From contig NZ_CP051167.1 of NCBI RefSeq assembly GCF_012295525.1, positions 186,001 through 250,000 on the forward strand: a stretch of DNA of 64,000 nucleotides. Reading direction: 5' to 3'. This DNA comes from Oxynema aestuarii AP17 (GTDB lineage: Bacteria; Cyanobacteriota; Cyanobacteriia; Cyanobacteriales; Laspinemataceae). The notes beneath the pieces were generated by a model. That model had not been told where the DNA came from and searched no databases. It saw only the letters and a program-made list of their open reading frames with translations. Positions 26,929 through 36,108 of this stretch are shown one piece after another (position 1 is the first letter of the stretch; each line of letters begins with the position of its first letter). Both the position numbers and the translations under genes were made by a program.

Positions 26929-28194
26929 CTAGGCGCTGACCGAAACCAATTGTTTCGCAGGTTCTTCCACGAGTAATTCCTCGTAGAGTTCGCTCAGTTG
27001 AGCGGCGACCCCTTGCCAACTAAATTTCTGCTCCACACGTTTTCTCGCTGCTTTCCCCAGTTGCAATTGCCAGTGAGGTTGGCTGAGAATGCGATCGATC
27101 GCCTTCGCGAAGGCTTCGTCATCTTGCGGGGGACAGAGTAACCCAGTTTTTTCGCTGACGACGGTATATTGCAAGCCGCCGACGTCGCTGGCGACCACCG
27201 GGGTTCCACTGGCCATCGCTTCGATCGCCACCAAGCCGAACGGTTCGTAGTGGCTGGGAACGACGCAGACATTGGCCGCAGCATAGTATAAATGCAAGTC
27301 GTCATCGCCGAGACGTCCGGGGAAGCGGGTAAAGTCGCGCATTCCCAGTTCGTCTACAATGCCTTCGATGCGATCGCGCTCGATACCATCACTTTGTCCG
27401 GGACGAGATCCCCCCGCGATCGCGAGCTGGATGTTCGCCAAGCCGCGTAACATCGACTGACCGACGGCCCGCACTAAGGTTTCGATCCCTTTGCGTTCGT
27501 CAAAGCGACCGACGTAAAGCACGACTAAAGCGGCGGGGTCGATGTCGAGTTGACGGCGGGCGTCGCGGCGGGAGACGTGACCGAAGCGGTCGATATCGGT
27601 TCCGCAGGGAATCACGTCGATATTGCCTTTGCTGGAAACGAGCGATCGCATGTGCTCGCGTTCTTGGGGACTGGTCGCGACGATGCGTTCGGCGGTTTCC
27701 AGACAAGTTTTCTCGACGTTCAAGCGGGTGGTGGCGATCGTCGGGACGACTTTCACCGAGTTATACTTGACCGCGCCTAACGAGTGGTAAGTGTGGATTT
27801 GCTGGATCGACTGATGTTTTTTCAGTTCCATCCCCACTTTTGCAGACAGCCAATAGTTCGTATGAACCAGAGGATAATAATATTGTTGTTGTTGTTGAAA
27901 CTTTTGCAGTTGTTCGACAAACTCGGGCAGATAGCCGTATATTTCTTGTCTCGGGACGAATTCTTCCGGCCCTGCCACTAAGCGAATGGTTCGACAATTG
28001 GGACTGTGTTCGACGATTTCGGCATCGGAGGCACTGGCTTTGCGCGTAAACATATCCACTTGCCAGCCTTGGCGTCCGAGTGCTTCTCCAACTTGACGGA
28101 CGTAGACGTTCTGACCGCCTGCCTCTTCTTTACCAATTTCGACGGCGGGGTCTCCATGAACGGAAACTAAGGCAATCCGCTTGTTGTCTCCCAT
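26929..28194 (-). CDS. GT4-family glycosyltransferase (sucrose-phosphate-synthase-like)
   Basis: A 421-residue GT-B enzyme starting at ATG 28194 (a GTG at 28203 is possible). The nucleotide-sugar N-terminal motif GKEEAGGQNVYVRQVGEALG and the GxGGQ-type loop are those of sucrose-phosphate-synthase-like and MshA-like GT4 enzymes. The C-terminal domain has YVGRFDERKGIETLVRAV and the EX7E motif in PSHYEPFGLVAIEAMASGTP. The donor may be UDP- or ADP-sugar; the acceptor cannot be told. A run of glutamines (QQQQQ, near residue 100) is unusual. Phased TGTCAT repeats lie about 300 bases upstream. Confidence 0.8.
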   Translation of the reverse strand: MGDNKRIALVSVHGDPAVEIGKEEAGGQNVYVRQVGEALGRQGWQVDMFTRKASASDAEIVEHSPNCRTIRLVAGPEEFVPRQEIYGYLPEFVEQLQKFQQQQQYYYPLVHTNYWLSAKVGMELKKHQSIQQIHTYHSLGAVKYNSVKVVPTIATTRLNVEKTCLETAERIVATSPQEREHMRSLVSSKGNIDVIPCGTDIDRFGHVSRRDARRQLDIDPAALVVLYVGRFDERKGIETLVRAVGQSMLRGLANIQLAIAGGSRPGQSDGIERDRIEGIVDELGMRDFTRFPGRLGDDDLHLYYAAANVCVVPSHYEPFGLVAIEAMASGTPVVASDVGGLQYTVVSEKTGLLCPPQDDEAFAKAIDRILSQPHWQLQLGKAARKRVEQKFSWQGVAAQLSELYEELLVEEPAKQLVSVSA

Positions 28195-28581
28195 GTTTTT
28201 CACTTGAATTCAACAAAGTTCGGTTCCCCCGTTTCGACTTTCGTCGTTGCGAGTACGATCGATCGCCCGATCGCTTCGGTGGCTATCCTTCTTGTGGGCG
28301 TGGTGTTCCATGCCTTCGAGATCGGATACTCCCTAGAACCTAGGCTGAGATTGAGGTGTTTTGCGATCGCGATCGATCGTCACCGCGATCGCACGCTTCA
28401 CCGGGCATTTGCCCCGTCAATTCAGCCAATATCTCCGGTAGACCTCGCCTTGCGGCTAGCCGTCTAGCTCGGTGACATGCCAAGTTTAGCAGACTGATAT
28501 GACAAAAAGATGACATTTCTTTGTCATTTGTATGTCAATTTTCACTTGGTTTCCTTAAAGTTCTGTAATGTTTTATACAGT
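28195..28581. other. Intergenic region upstream of the glycosyltransferase
   Basis: About 387 bases without a gene. It holds the TGTCAT/ATGACA repeat cluster (28499-28538) and many HIP1-type octamers. A TTATACAG near 28570 may belong to a promoter, but no complete promoter stands out. Confidence 0.45.
28499..28538. promoter_or_regulatory. Phased ATGACA/TGTCAT repeat cluster
   Basis: ATGACA occurs at 28499 and again at 28510 (11-bp spacing); TGTCAT at 28522 and TGTCAA at 28533 (11-bp spacing) form the opposite orientation. Another TGACAT lies at 28473. Eleven-base direct repeats are the usual layout for OmpR/PhoB-type response regulators, and such a regulator is encoded at 30390-31109. Confidence 0.5.
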
Positions 28582-29715
28582 CTAGGGGCGGTAGGGAGTC
28601 ACTTCGTCGCGTCCTGTCGGAATTTGGGCCGCTTTGAGGTAAAACTTAAACTGACTGCCGAGGCCGAGTTCGCTTTCGACAAAAATCTCGCCCCCTTGCA
28701 GCTCGATCGAACGGCGGCAAATCGCCAGACCGATTCCCGTCCCTCGGGAATAACGTTCGCGGGCTTTCGGCGATCGCCAGAAGCGCTCGAAGACATGGCC
28801 CAACTCGTCCGGGGCGATCCCTTCCCCGGTATCCGCCACCGCCACCCAAATCGACGACGACTCGCACCAAGCGCGCAAGGTAATCGAACCGCGCTCGGTG
28901 TAGCTCATGGCATTACCGATTAAGTTCACTAAAACTTGTTCGAGGCGATCGGGGTCGGCCAGCACGTCGGGCAACTCTAACGGACATTCTAAAGCCAAAC
29001 TCAGAGGTTCTTCAACCAGTTGCTCGGAAAATTTTTCCACCAAGGATTCGAGTAACGGCCTGAGATCGACCGCTTGTAAATTGACTGGAAGATAGCCCGC
29101 TTCTGCCTTCGAGAGATCCTGTAAATCGCGCACCAAGCGTTCCAGACGGCGGGTTTCGGCGATCGAACGACGGTAAATCGACGGCGACGGGGCGATCGCC
29201 CCATCCGCCAGTTTTTCTAAATTCCCCCGAATCACCGTCAACGGGGTTCGCAACTCGTGGGTCAAATCGGTGACAATTTCCCGACGCCGTTGTTCGACCC
29301 CTTCGAGCACCGTTGCCATTTGATTGAAACTGGCGGCGAGGCGGTTAAGTTCGGGAATATCGCTGCTTGGCATTCGGCGATCGATCCGTCCTACGGCGAA
29401 CTCTTGCGTAATTTCTTCCATCTCCAGCAGCAAACTCACCAAGCGTCGGGCGACCCAATAACTGAGTCCCGCAGCCGCCAAGGCGCCCACGCATCCCGAT
29501 TGAAACGTGCTTTGATCCCACGCACTTTTGAAGGCGGCGAGTAAGGGAGTCAATTCGCCGAGGCTGAGGCTATGGGTTCCCGCCAGTCGTTCGAGATGGA
29601 CGACAAAGAAATCCGGCGCTAAAACTGTTCCGACGATCGACGAACTCAGACCGCCGACGATCGCCACTAACAAATGCGATAAAAATAGACGAGATTGTAA
29701 ATTTAACTGATTCAC
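28582..29715 (-). CDS. Sensor histidine kinase (HAMP, HisKA, HATPase)
   Basis: A 377-residue kinase. TM1 is at about residues 12-33, a short periplasmic loop follows, TM2 at about 75-97, then HAMP (about 98-150), the phosphoacceptor H-box in VTDLTHELRTPLTVIRGN, and the ATPase with N-box LVNLIGNAMSYTERG, G1 VADTGEGIAPDE, F FERFWRS and G2 RGTGIGLAI. All catalytic motifs are intact. Its likely partner is the OmpR-type regulator at 30390-31109, which is upstream on the same strand, but an HTH remnant sits between them. The small sensor domain gives no clue to the signal. Confidence 0.93.
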   Translation of the reverse strand: MNQLNLQSRLFLSHLLVAIVGGLSSSIVGTVLAPDFFVVHLERLAGTHSLSLGELTPLLAAFKSAWDQSTFQSGCVGALAAAGLSYWVARRLVSLLLEMEEITQEFAVGRIDRRMPSSDIPELNRLAASFNQMATVLEGVEQRRREIVTDLTHELRTPLTVIRGNLEKLADGAIAPSPSIYRRSIAETRRLERLVRDLQDLSKAEAGYLPVNLQAVDLRPLLESLVEKFSEQLVEEPLSLALECPLELPDVLADPDRLEQVLVNLIGNAMSYTERGSITLRAWCESSSIWVAVADTGEGIAPDELGHVFERFWRSPKARERYSRGTGIGLAICRRSIELQGGEIFVESELGLGSQFKFYLKAAQIPTGRDEVTPYRP

Positions 29716-29774
29716 AATGGATTTACGAGAGTTGCACTCACGGCGATCGCGCCAACGCGAAGGACATCGGGGAA

Positions 29775-30227
29775 TCAGCGATCGGTTCGGGATTTGCGGC
29801 TTTTCACTTTTGCTTTGAGTTTGTAGCGCACCAGTTCGTAAACCGCCATATAAGAGGCATCGACGCCGAGTTCCTCTTTAAACCACTGCTGAATTTCCCC
29901 GTAGGTTTTAAATTCTTTTTTCTCTTTGACTTTTTTCTTTAATTCTTCGATCGCCCAATCGGGAATACTCGATTTTCTTCCCCCGCTATGTCGGTCTTGC
30001 AATAATCCTTGCAATCCTTCTTTCTTATACAGCTTCAACCAATTTTGAACGGTTACCCGATGTTTGCCCAAGAGATTGGAGAGATCGGTTACGGTTTTGA
30101 CTTGTCCGGTTTTGAGCAGGTAGAGCGCTTGCACGCGGAGAAACTTTTGAGAGGTTTTTTGTTTTCCTAACAGGGTTTTGAGTTCGTCAGCCGTTTCGGC
30201 TATTTCGATTTTCACGACTCCAGGCAT
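29775..30227 (-). pseudogene. Solo helix-turn-helix half of an IS630-type transposase
   Basis: A 150-residue basic protein made of a helix-turn-helix (VTDLSNLLGKHRVTVQNWLK) and a second winged helix (KTYGEIQQWFKEELGVDASY), ending with a lysine-rich tail. This is the DNA-binding half of IS630-family transposases. The DDE catalytic half, expected further along the minus strand, is missing: the kinase gene starts 60 bases on. Either this is an IS remnant that landed between a regulator and its kinase, or the HTH has been kept as a stand-alone DNA-binding protein. The frame itself is undamaged. Confidence 0.65.
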
Positions 30228-30389
30228 AACCGTGCTTTCCGTCCGTCGGTGGGAATTTGCTATTTGTAGTCTAGCAACAATAAAATACGATAACGGGGGA
30301 AATCGTGAAAATTCTCGGACAATCGGGGATTTTCTCCGTCGAGGGGATAAAAGCTCTCTGGGGAGAGACGATCGCGCGATCGCCTCTCC

Positions 30390-31109
30390 CTAATTGAGAC
30401 TCGACGGCGTATCGTCTTCAAATTTGTAACCGACGCCGACCACGGTTTTAATAAAACGCGGTTGGCGCGGATCCGGTTCGATTTTTTTACGCAATCGGGC
30501 AATATGAGTATCGATAACGCGCTCGTTTCCGAAAAAGTTATCCCCCCAGAGATACTCGATCAGTTGGGTGCGATCGCAGACCCGGCGCGGATGTTTGACA
30601 AATAAGGTTAACAGTTTGAACTCTAAATGGGTTAAATCCAACACCGAGGCGGGTTCGTGGTGGTAGTGGCGGTGGGCCACGTGGCGGTCTACATCGACGG
30701 TAAAGCTGGCAGTGCGGTACACCTGGCTTTCGCCCCCGTGGCGCAAACTACGCCGCAACAGGGCGCGGACGCGGGCGATCAGTTCCCGGGGAGAGAAGGG
30801 TTTGACAAAATAATCGTCGGCCCCGGTAGACAGTCCGATGATGCGATCGATTTCTTCCCCTCTGGCGGTCAACATGAGGATGTAGGGATCTTTGGGGATG
30901 TGTTGCTGTCGGATGCGGGCGCACACTTCCAAGCCGTCCAATCCGGGCAAGCGCAAATCGAGTACGATCAGATCCGGCGGCGAGGTGCGTACTGCTTCTA
31001 AAGCGCTGAAGCCGTCATGACAAATCCGACAGCAAAAGCCTTCTTCTTCTAAAGATTGTTCGATTAACTCGGCGATGTCCGGTTCGTCTTCGACAATTAA
31101 AATCTCCAT
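30390..31109 (-). CDS. OmpR/PhoB-family response regulator
   Basis: A 239-residue regulator from the ATG at 31109 (an ATG at 31151 would add 14 residues). Receiver motifs are MEILIVEDEPD, the phosphoacceptor Asp in VLDLRLPGLDG and the lysine in DDYFVKPFSP. The C-terminal winged helix reads LTHLEFKLLTLFVKHP and ends VKTVVG-like VGYKFEDD. It probably works with the histidine kinase at 28582-29715 downstream on the same strand. The phased repeats at 28499-28538 have the spacing such regulators use. Confidence 0.93.
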   Translation of the reverse strand: MEILIVEDEPDIAELIEQSLEEEGFCCRICHDGFSALEAVRTSPPDLIVLDLRLPGLDGLEVCARIRQQHIPKDPYILMLTARGEEIDRIIGLSTGADDYFVKPFSPRELIARVRALLRRSLRHGGESQVYRTASFTVDVDRHVAHRHYHHEPASVLDLTHLEFKLLTLFVKHPRRVCDRTQLIEYLWGDNFFGNERVIDTHIARLRKKIEPDPRQPRFIKTVVGVGYKFEDDTPSSLN

Positions 31110-31212
31110 TGCCGTTCTCGCTGGATTCGCACTCAAGGGGGGAGTAGGCATGGAATTTAACCTTATGGTTAGGTGGTCAAGGGACGCCATCGATCGCGGG
31201 CGATCGCGAGAT

Positions 31213-31896
31213 TTAGGAAGGGACGCGCGCCGATCGCTGTTGTTTGAGATACTCGAACACTGTTTTATCGCCGATATCGTCGGGCATGGCTTGAAATGCC
31301 TTTCTCAAGGCGAATACGACGAATAACACCGCCCAAAGGGCCAATAAAGCCCGTTCCCCAACGGCGGGTAAGAGACCGAAAAGATGGCCTAAAATCAGTA
31401 TCGGCACCACGGGGGTGAGAATTTTGGTTTCCAAGCGGTTGAAACAAAAGGCTTCTTTAAAGTAAATTCCCGTGAGGGCGACGAAGGTAAAGCCCATGCC
31501 GAATAAGGCGATCGGGCGCTGATAAGCCGTCAGGGCGAGGGCTTCGGGATAGGAGACAGCCGCCCAAACGGTGGCGATCGCCCCCACACCCCACAACAAT
31601 TGTAGTAAGCGATGCAAGGGAACTAGATAAATGTGAATGGTCAGCAAGCTGACGCCGAGGGCGAGGGAAAATCCCCCATACAGCCCGGTTAAAACGGGGG
31701 CGATCGCCTCGGTCACTCCTTGCCATAATACTAAGGTCGTCCCCACGGCGAAACACGCGGCGGCGATCGCCAGTCCCCCACGGTAAATCGCGACCCCGAG
31801 GCGATCGTCGCGATCGATGGTAAACTCACCAAACTGTCCTTGGTAAACAATCGGTTCGTCGGAATTTTCCTGAATCATTGTTTGTTCGTCAAACAT
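31213..31896 (-). CDS. DUF2301 integral membrane protein
   Basis: A 227-residue membrane protein of the cyanobacterial DUF2301 family, from the ATG at 31896 (an ATG at 31878 is equally possible). After a soluble N-terminal strand-like part (VYQGQFGEFTIDRDDRLGVAIYRGG) it has about six hydrophobic segments, and it ends with a short basic-acidic tail (DIGDKTVFEYLKQQRS). The function is unknown. It lies upstream of the response regulator on the same strand with about 100 bases between them. Confidence 0.75.
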   Translation of the reverse strand: MFDEQTMIQENSDEPIVYQGQFGEFTIDRDDRLGVAIYRGGLAIAAACFAVGTTLVLWQGVTEAIAPVLTGLYGGFSLALGVSLLTIHIYLVPLHRLLQLLWGVGAIATVWAAVSYPEALALTAYQRPIALFGMGFTFVALTGIYFKEAFCFNRLETKILTPVVPILILGHLFGLLPAVGERALLALWAVLFVVFALRKAFQAMPDDIGDKTVFEYLKQQRSARVPS

Positions 31897-31961
31897 TGAC
31901 AGCAAAGTAACTGCACTCAAGATACACTTTAAAGGTGGAAACCTGCAAAGAGGCTCTCAAG

Positions 31962-32579
31962 ATGTCTAAATCTAAAAAGCCCGCTAAAAATCAACCGTCA
32001 GCCTCGGCGATCGCTGGAGGAATTCAACTCGATGAGGGTCTCTTTGGCGTCAAGATTATCGATCGCCTTTCCAAAGAAGAGAGAAATATGGTCCTCTTAA
32101 AACGGGAAATTAAAGAGTTTGCCGAATTTCTCGAAGATTTGGTCGAACCCCTAGATATAGAAGAGTTAGAATCTCAAATTTCTAGCATCCTCAAGACGGA
32201 AGATATCGAGGTTAATAAAAGAAATCTCAAAATCTATCTGAATTATATTAAAAACAAAATTAATTTACCTTGCCATTTAACAGGTATCGAACCTTTTGCC
32301 TGGGAAGAAAACTATTTTGAATCTCCTCCCAACCTTCAAAAAAAAATCCCCAAGCCGAAAGCAATACTTCCCTCATTTGAAGATGTATTTCTGTTGTTGG
32401 GATTTGAAGAAAATGTTTCCCTTGAGGAAGGGATTAGAGTTCAAGTCAAACGAACCTCCGATCGCCGTAAGTTTGTTTTACCTCTAGCGGATTTAGAGGT
32501 TTATGGAGATATCGATAACAGTTATAAGGAAAATCACGAACTGCTCAATATGTACGAAATTTGGTTTGTGAATTATTAA
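31962..32579 (+). CDS. Uncharacterised protein, 205 residues
   Basis: Starts at the ATG at 31962 with AGAGG upstream. A basic N-terminal tail (MSKSKKPAKNQ) leads into a helical acidic region (residues 45-90, EEERNMVLLKREIKEF-like). The C-terminal half starts NLPCHLTGIEPFAWEENYF and ends LPLADLEVYGD and YEIWFVNY. I associate this C-terminal pattern with a family of cyanobacterial proteins of unknown function, sometimes labelled calcium-binding, but cannot confirm it. It is markedly more AT-rich than its neighbours, suggesting acquisition. It diverges from the DUF2301 gene. Confidence 0.6.
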   Translation: MSKSKKPAKNQPSASAIAGGIQLDEGLFGVKIIDRLSKEERNMVLLKREIKEFAEFLEDLVEPLDIEELESQISSILKTEDIEVNKRNLKIYLNYIKNKINLPCHLTGIEPFAWEENYFESPPNLQKKIPKPKAILPSFEDVFLLLGFEENVSLEEGIRVQVKRTSDRRKFVLPLADLEVYGDIDNSYKENHELLNMYEIWFVNY

Positions 32580-32815
32580 ACGGAGAAGGAAAAAGTCAAA
32601 AGGAAAAAAAGGGGATGCAAGAGACAATTACAAAATCCAAAAATTCCCTCATTTTAAGCAATAGTTTCGATCGAGAAAATACAAAAAATCTTGTAGGGGT
32701 TTGGTTACCAAATCCTAGAGAAGTAGGGGTAACCCGATAGCAGCCATCGGTCGTTTGATGCTGCGGCGATGGCTTCCTCTCAAACATGACTCTGAATGTT
32801 TATTTGATAAACAGT

Positions 32816-32839
32816 CTCTAAAATCTAAAATCTAAAATC
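32816..32839. repeat. Heptanucleotide tandem repeat (TCTAAAA)n overlapping a gene end
   Basis: Just over three copies of TCTAAAA. The minus-strand DUF62 gene runs into it, so the repeat supplies the last codons (LDFRF) and the stop codon of that protein. Confidence 0.8.
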
Positions 32840-33618
32840 ACATCAAGCCTCGTCCCCACCTCTAAACCAAAGCGATCGCGCGCGTTACCGCCATTGACTG
32901 CTAATTCGACCCAACCGTGAGAACCGACCAGGGCGATCGCCTCATTGGGGCCGACATCGGCATAAGTTTGGCCACTCGGAATCTGGCGATCGTCGAATGA
33001 CAAAACCCAGGACCGTTCCCCCACGGCATCGCCGGGAATATTACTGATTAAATTACCAAACCGATCCACATATTGAATGCAACCGGAAACTTGAGTCGAT
33101 CCAATTTGACAATCAGGGAAGTCCCACCGGACTAAAGTTTCCGGAGCGATCGCCTCTCCTAAGTCGCTGAAGGGGACGCCACGGGCGAGATGGGCGCCGA
33201 CCGGGGCAAAAATATCCCGTCCGTGAAAGGTGGTACTGGGGTTGGGGGTGCGCCAGTAGTTAGAATCCGTTAATTCGACGGCGGCGATCGCCGGGTCGGC
33301 GCGATCGAGGATTCCGTCGAAGACGCCGTTATCGGGACCGACAAAGAAGGCGCCCTTACAGGCGATCGCGATCGCCCGTCGCCGACTCCCCACCCCCGGA
33401 TCGACGACGACCACGTGAACGGTTTCTGGAGGGAAGTAGGCGATCGCCGAGGCGAGGGCAAAACGGGCCGCCACGATCTTTTGTGGGGGAATCTGGTGGG
33501 TGAGGTCGATGACGCGCAACGCCGGATCGATGGAGGCGATCGCCCCTTTCATGACGCCGACATAGGGATCGCTCAAGCCAAAATCGGTTAATAGCGTTAT
33601 GAGCCCGTTGCCCTGCAT
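32818..33618 (-). CDS. DUF62 S-adenosylmethionine hydrolase (SAM hydroxide adenosyltransferase)
   Basis: A 266-residue protein from the ATG at 33618 of the chlorinase/fluorinase superfamily. Key segments are LLTDFGLSDPYVGVMKGA at the start, VVDPGVGSRRR, GPDNGVF and FHGRDIFAPVGAHLA, followed by the smaller C-terminal beta domain (VDRFGNLISNIP). It is of the hydroxide-using type: the halogenase-specific insertions are not evident. It would split SAM to adenosine and methionine. The C-terminus is written by the TCTAAAA repeat. It lies next to the tRNA-Ser gene, 74 bases away. Confidence 0.88.
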   Translation of the reverse strand: MQGNGLITLLTDFGLSDPYVGVMKGAIASIDPALRVIDLTHQIPPQKIVAARFALASAIAYFPPETVHVVVVDPGVGSRRRAIAIACKGAFFVGPDNGVFDGILDRADPAIAAVELTDSNYWRTPNPSTTFHGRDIFAPVGAHLARGVPFSDLGEAIAPETLVRWDFPDCQIGSTQVSGCIQYVDRFGNLISNIPGDAVGERSWVLSFDDRQIPSGQTYADVGPNEAIALVGSHGWVELAVNGGNARDRFGLEVGTRLDVILDFRF

Positions 33619-33692
33619 GTTGCTCGTCTCCCGCGATCGACAAACGAGGTGCGGAACTGTCCCACACCTCAACCGCTATCTACGTTCAAAAC

Positions 33693-33779
33693 CGGAGAGG
33701 GGGAGATTCGAACTCCCGGAGCCCTTGCGGACTCATCTGATTTCAAGTCAGACGCAATCGACCACTCTGCCACCTCTCC
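33693..33779 (-). tRNA. tRNA-Ser (anticodon UGA)
   Basis: An 87-nt class II tRNA on the minus strand. The acceptor stem GGAGAGG/CCTCTCC, a G discriminator, the D-arm GTGGCAGAGTGG, the anticodon stem TCTGA/TCAGA with loop CTTGAAA (anticodon TGA), a long variable arm (GTCCGCAAGGGCTCC region) and the T-loop GTTCGAATC are all present. The CCA end is not encoded. Confidence 0.97.
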
Positions 33780-33910
33780 ATTAGGCACTCTTTCAATCTT
33801 AGCGTGCCTGCCTCGCAAAGAAAACAGGCATTTTGAGAAAATTTCGCCTCAGAGGAGATCGAAATCGCGATCTAGAATCCAAACTCTAACCGCTAAACGC
33901 TAAAATCCGC

Positions 33911-34843
33911 TTAAGCCAGTTGGCGCATGGCTTTACCGGGATTCTCGTAGAGAATTTGTTGGGCGATCGCCTGGAAATGGCGATCGAGCCAAACGAGACG
34001 AGCATCGGTGACGACGCCATTTTCTAAGGAAACGAGGGAAAAGTTACGTTTGACGTCGGTTTCGGTGACGATAACGCGCGGAACGCAGGCGCTATTCAAG
34101 TATAAGGTGCCTGTGGCGTCCACGTGGGTCGATCGTCGCTGCCGTTGTTTGGTGTGGCGCAAGTTATGGTGCATGTGACCGAAAGTCACTAGGGGAATCG
34201 TTTTTCCGAGTTGGCGAGTGGCGGCGATCGCCTCTTGAAAATCGGGATCGCCGAAGTCGCCGCCGATCGGATTCCAATCGCGACCGCAAGGGTCTTCTGG
34301 TAAGGAACCCAAGCCATAGGGGCCGTTATGTCCGAGAAAAATAATCGTATCGCAGCTTGTTTCGCGAACGGCGGCGAGGATGCGATCGCGGGATTCTTCC
34401 ATGCTGTTGACGCCGAAGCGATCGCGGTAAAACTCGGCATATTTCCACTCCGGACCGCCCCAACTAAAGGGACGAGTCCCCACCACACTCAAGCCGTATT
34501 CGGGAAAGTCCAAGTGAGCGTAACCGACGTGAAAATCATCGGTGATTTCTAGTTGGTCGGCGACCCAATCTTCGGTGAGGCGATCGTAAGGGCATTTTTT
34601 CCGACCCCAGTGGGTGGCACTGTACCAAGCATCGTGATTGCCGAAAACCAGGGCTTTGGGCAAGTCCAGATCGGCGATCGCCCGCACGACACGAAGGCAT
34701 TCGTTCCCAAAATCGCCGACAAATAAGACTAAATCGACTTCTAAAGCCTTCAGCGCTTCTGCATCTTCTCTTTCCCATTGTTCGTGAACGTCCCCGACGA
34801 CAGCCACCGTCAAAGACTGTTGCTCAAACTGGCGATCGCTCAT
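33911..34843 (-). CDS. Calcineurin-type metallophosphoesterase (TIGR04168-like)
   Basis: A 310-residue protein from the ATG at 34843; the open frame extends 33 codons upstream without family-like residues. The metal-site motifs are AVVGDVHEQW (GDxH), LVLFVGDFGNE (GDxxN), VFGNHDAWY (GNHD), and TFGHMHHNL (GHxH). The long insertion with SWGGPEWKY and FLGHNGPYGLG is typical of a cyanobacterial and plant subgroup. The substrate is unknown. It ends about 130 bases from tRNA-Ser and diverges from nadA. Confidence 0.85.
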   Translation of the reverse strand: MSDRQFEQQSLTVAVVGDVHEQWEREDAEALKALEVDLVLFVGDFGNECLRVVRAIADLDLPKALVFGNHDAWYSATHWGRKKCPYDRLTEDWVADQLEITDDFHVGYAHLDFPEYGLSVVGTRPFSWGGPEWKYAEFYRDRFGVNSMEESRDRILAAVRETSCDTIIFLGHNGPYGLGSLPEDPCGRDWNPIGGDFGDPDFQEAIAATRQLGKTIPLVTFGHMHHNLRHTKQRQRRSTHVDATGTLYLNSACVPRVIVTETDVKRNFSLVSLENGVVTDARLVWLDRHFQAIAQQILYENPGKAMRQLA

Positions 34844-35006
34844 GACCCGTTTTACCTTACTTGTCCGATAAACCCAGCATAAGCAAGGGTTGGCTCGTTT
34901 CGCTAGAACTCCTGCGAGGATCCGACGGCGATCGCCTGTCATTTTTGGTAAAAACTACTATAATTTCCAATAACGATAACGAACGAGCTAAGTTCAGGCC
35001 ATAACT

Positions 35007-35978
35007 GTGTTTACCTCCACCCTTGTTCACCGAGACACGACCGGATCGAACGACCTGCCCGACGATTTATTCGAGGCGATCGCCGAACTGAAGCGAGAAC
35101 TCAACGCCGTCATTCTCGCCCACTACTACCAAGATCCCGACATCCAAGACATCGCAGACTACATCGGCGACTCCCTGGGCTTATCCCGTCAAGCCGCCAA
35201 CACCGAGGCAGAGGTCATCGTCTTTGCTGGGGTTCACTTTATGGCAGAAACGGCGAAAATCCTCAACCCGAACAAACTCGTCCTACTGCCAGATTTAGAC
35301 GCGGGCTGTTCCCTCGCCGACAGTTGCCCGCCCGACGCCTTCGCCCAATTCAAAGCCGCCCATCCGGATCACTTAGTCGTCTCTTATATCAACTGCTCGG
35401 CAGCGATCAAGGCGATGAGCGACATCATCTGTACCAGCTCTAACGCCGTCAAAATTATCGAACAACTCCCCCCGGATCGACCGATTATTTTCGCCCCCGA
35501 TCGCAACCTCGGGCGTTACGTCATGGAACGAACCGGGCGCGATTTATTGTTGTGGGAAGGCAGTTGTATCGTTCACGAGACCTTTTCCGAGAAAAAGATC
35601 GTCCAACTGCAAATCGAACACCCGGACGCGGAAATCATCGCCCATCCCGAATGCGAAACCCCGGTATTGCGCCACGCCAACTACATCGGTTCGACCACCG
35701 CCCTACTGCAATATGCCAAAGAAAGTCCCGCTTCGGCATTTATCGTAGCGACGGAACCCGGCATCATCCACCAGATGGAGAAAGAAGCGAAGGACAAGCA
35801 GTTTATCCCCGCACCTTCGACCAGTAACTGTGCTTGCAACGAATGTCCTCACATGCGTCTCAACACGCTCGAAAAATTATATTTGTGTATGAAAAATCGC
35901 ACCCCAGAAATTAACTTGCCCGAAGACATTCGCGAGGCGGCATGGCGACCGATCGCCCGAATGTTGGAAATGAGTTAA
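35007..35978 (+). CDS. nadA: Quinolinate synthase A
   Basis: A 323-residue enzyme starting with GTG at 35007. It condenses iminoaspartate with dihydroxyacetone phosphate to quinolinate in NAD synthesis, using a [4Fe-4S] cluster held by three cysteines. Candidates are seen in [14 protein letters not shown], in HPECETP and in [18 protein letters not shown]. The [21 protein letters not shown] start and the [11 protein letters not shown] segment are diagnostic. It is divergent from the phosphoesterase gene and convergent with the DUF318 permease, with a strong bidirectional hairpin between. Confidence 0.96.
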   Translation: MFTSTLVHRDTTGSNDLPDDLFEAIAELKRELNAVILAHYYQDPDIQDIADYIGDSLGLSRQAANTEAEVIVFAGVHFMAETAKILNPNKLVLLPDLDAGCSLADSCPPDAFAQFKAAHPDHLVVSYINCSAAIKAMSDIICTSSNAVKIIEQLPPDRPIIFAPDRNLGRYVMERTGRDLLLWEGSCIVHETFSEKKIVQLQIEHPDAEIIAHPECETPVLRHANYIGSTTALLQYAKESPASAFIVATEPGIIHQMEKEAKDKQFIPAPSTSNCACNECPHMRLNTLEKLYLCMKNRTPEINLPEDIREAAWRPIARMLEMS

Positions 35979-36017
35979 ACGATCGCCTAGCTCGATCGAG
36001 CGAGCGATCGGAGAAGA

Positions 36018-36058
36018 GTGCGCCGTAAGGGCGAAAAATTTTTCGCCCTTATCGCACC
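36018..36058. terminator. Bidirectional terminator between nadA and the permease gene
   Basis: TAAGGGCGAAAAA and TTTTTCGCCCTTA (36026-36051) form a perfect 13-bp palindrome, with outer arms GTGCG/CGCAC extending it. The A5/T5 centre gives a U-tract-like half for either strand, fitting the convergent genes. Confidence 0.7.
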
Positions 36059-36108
36059 ATCGGCAACTGTCCAATTGACTCGGGCAAACTTGGGTTTCGA
36101 TCCCCATT

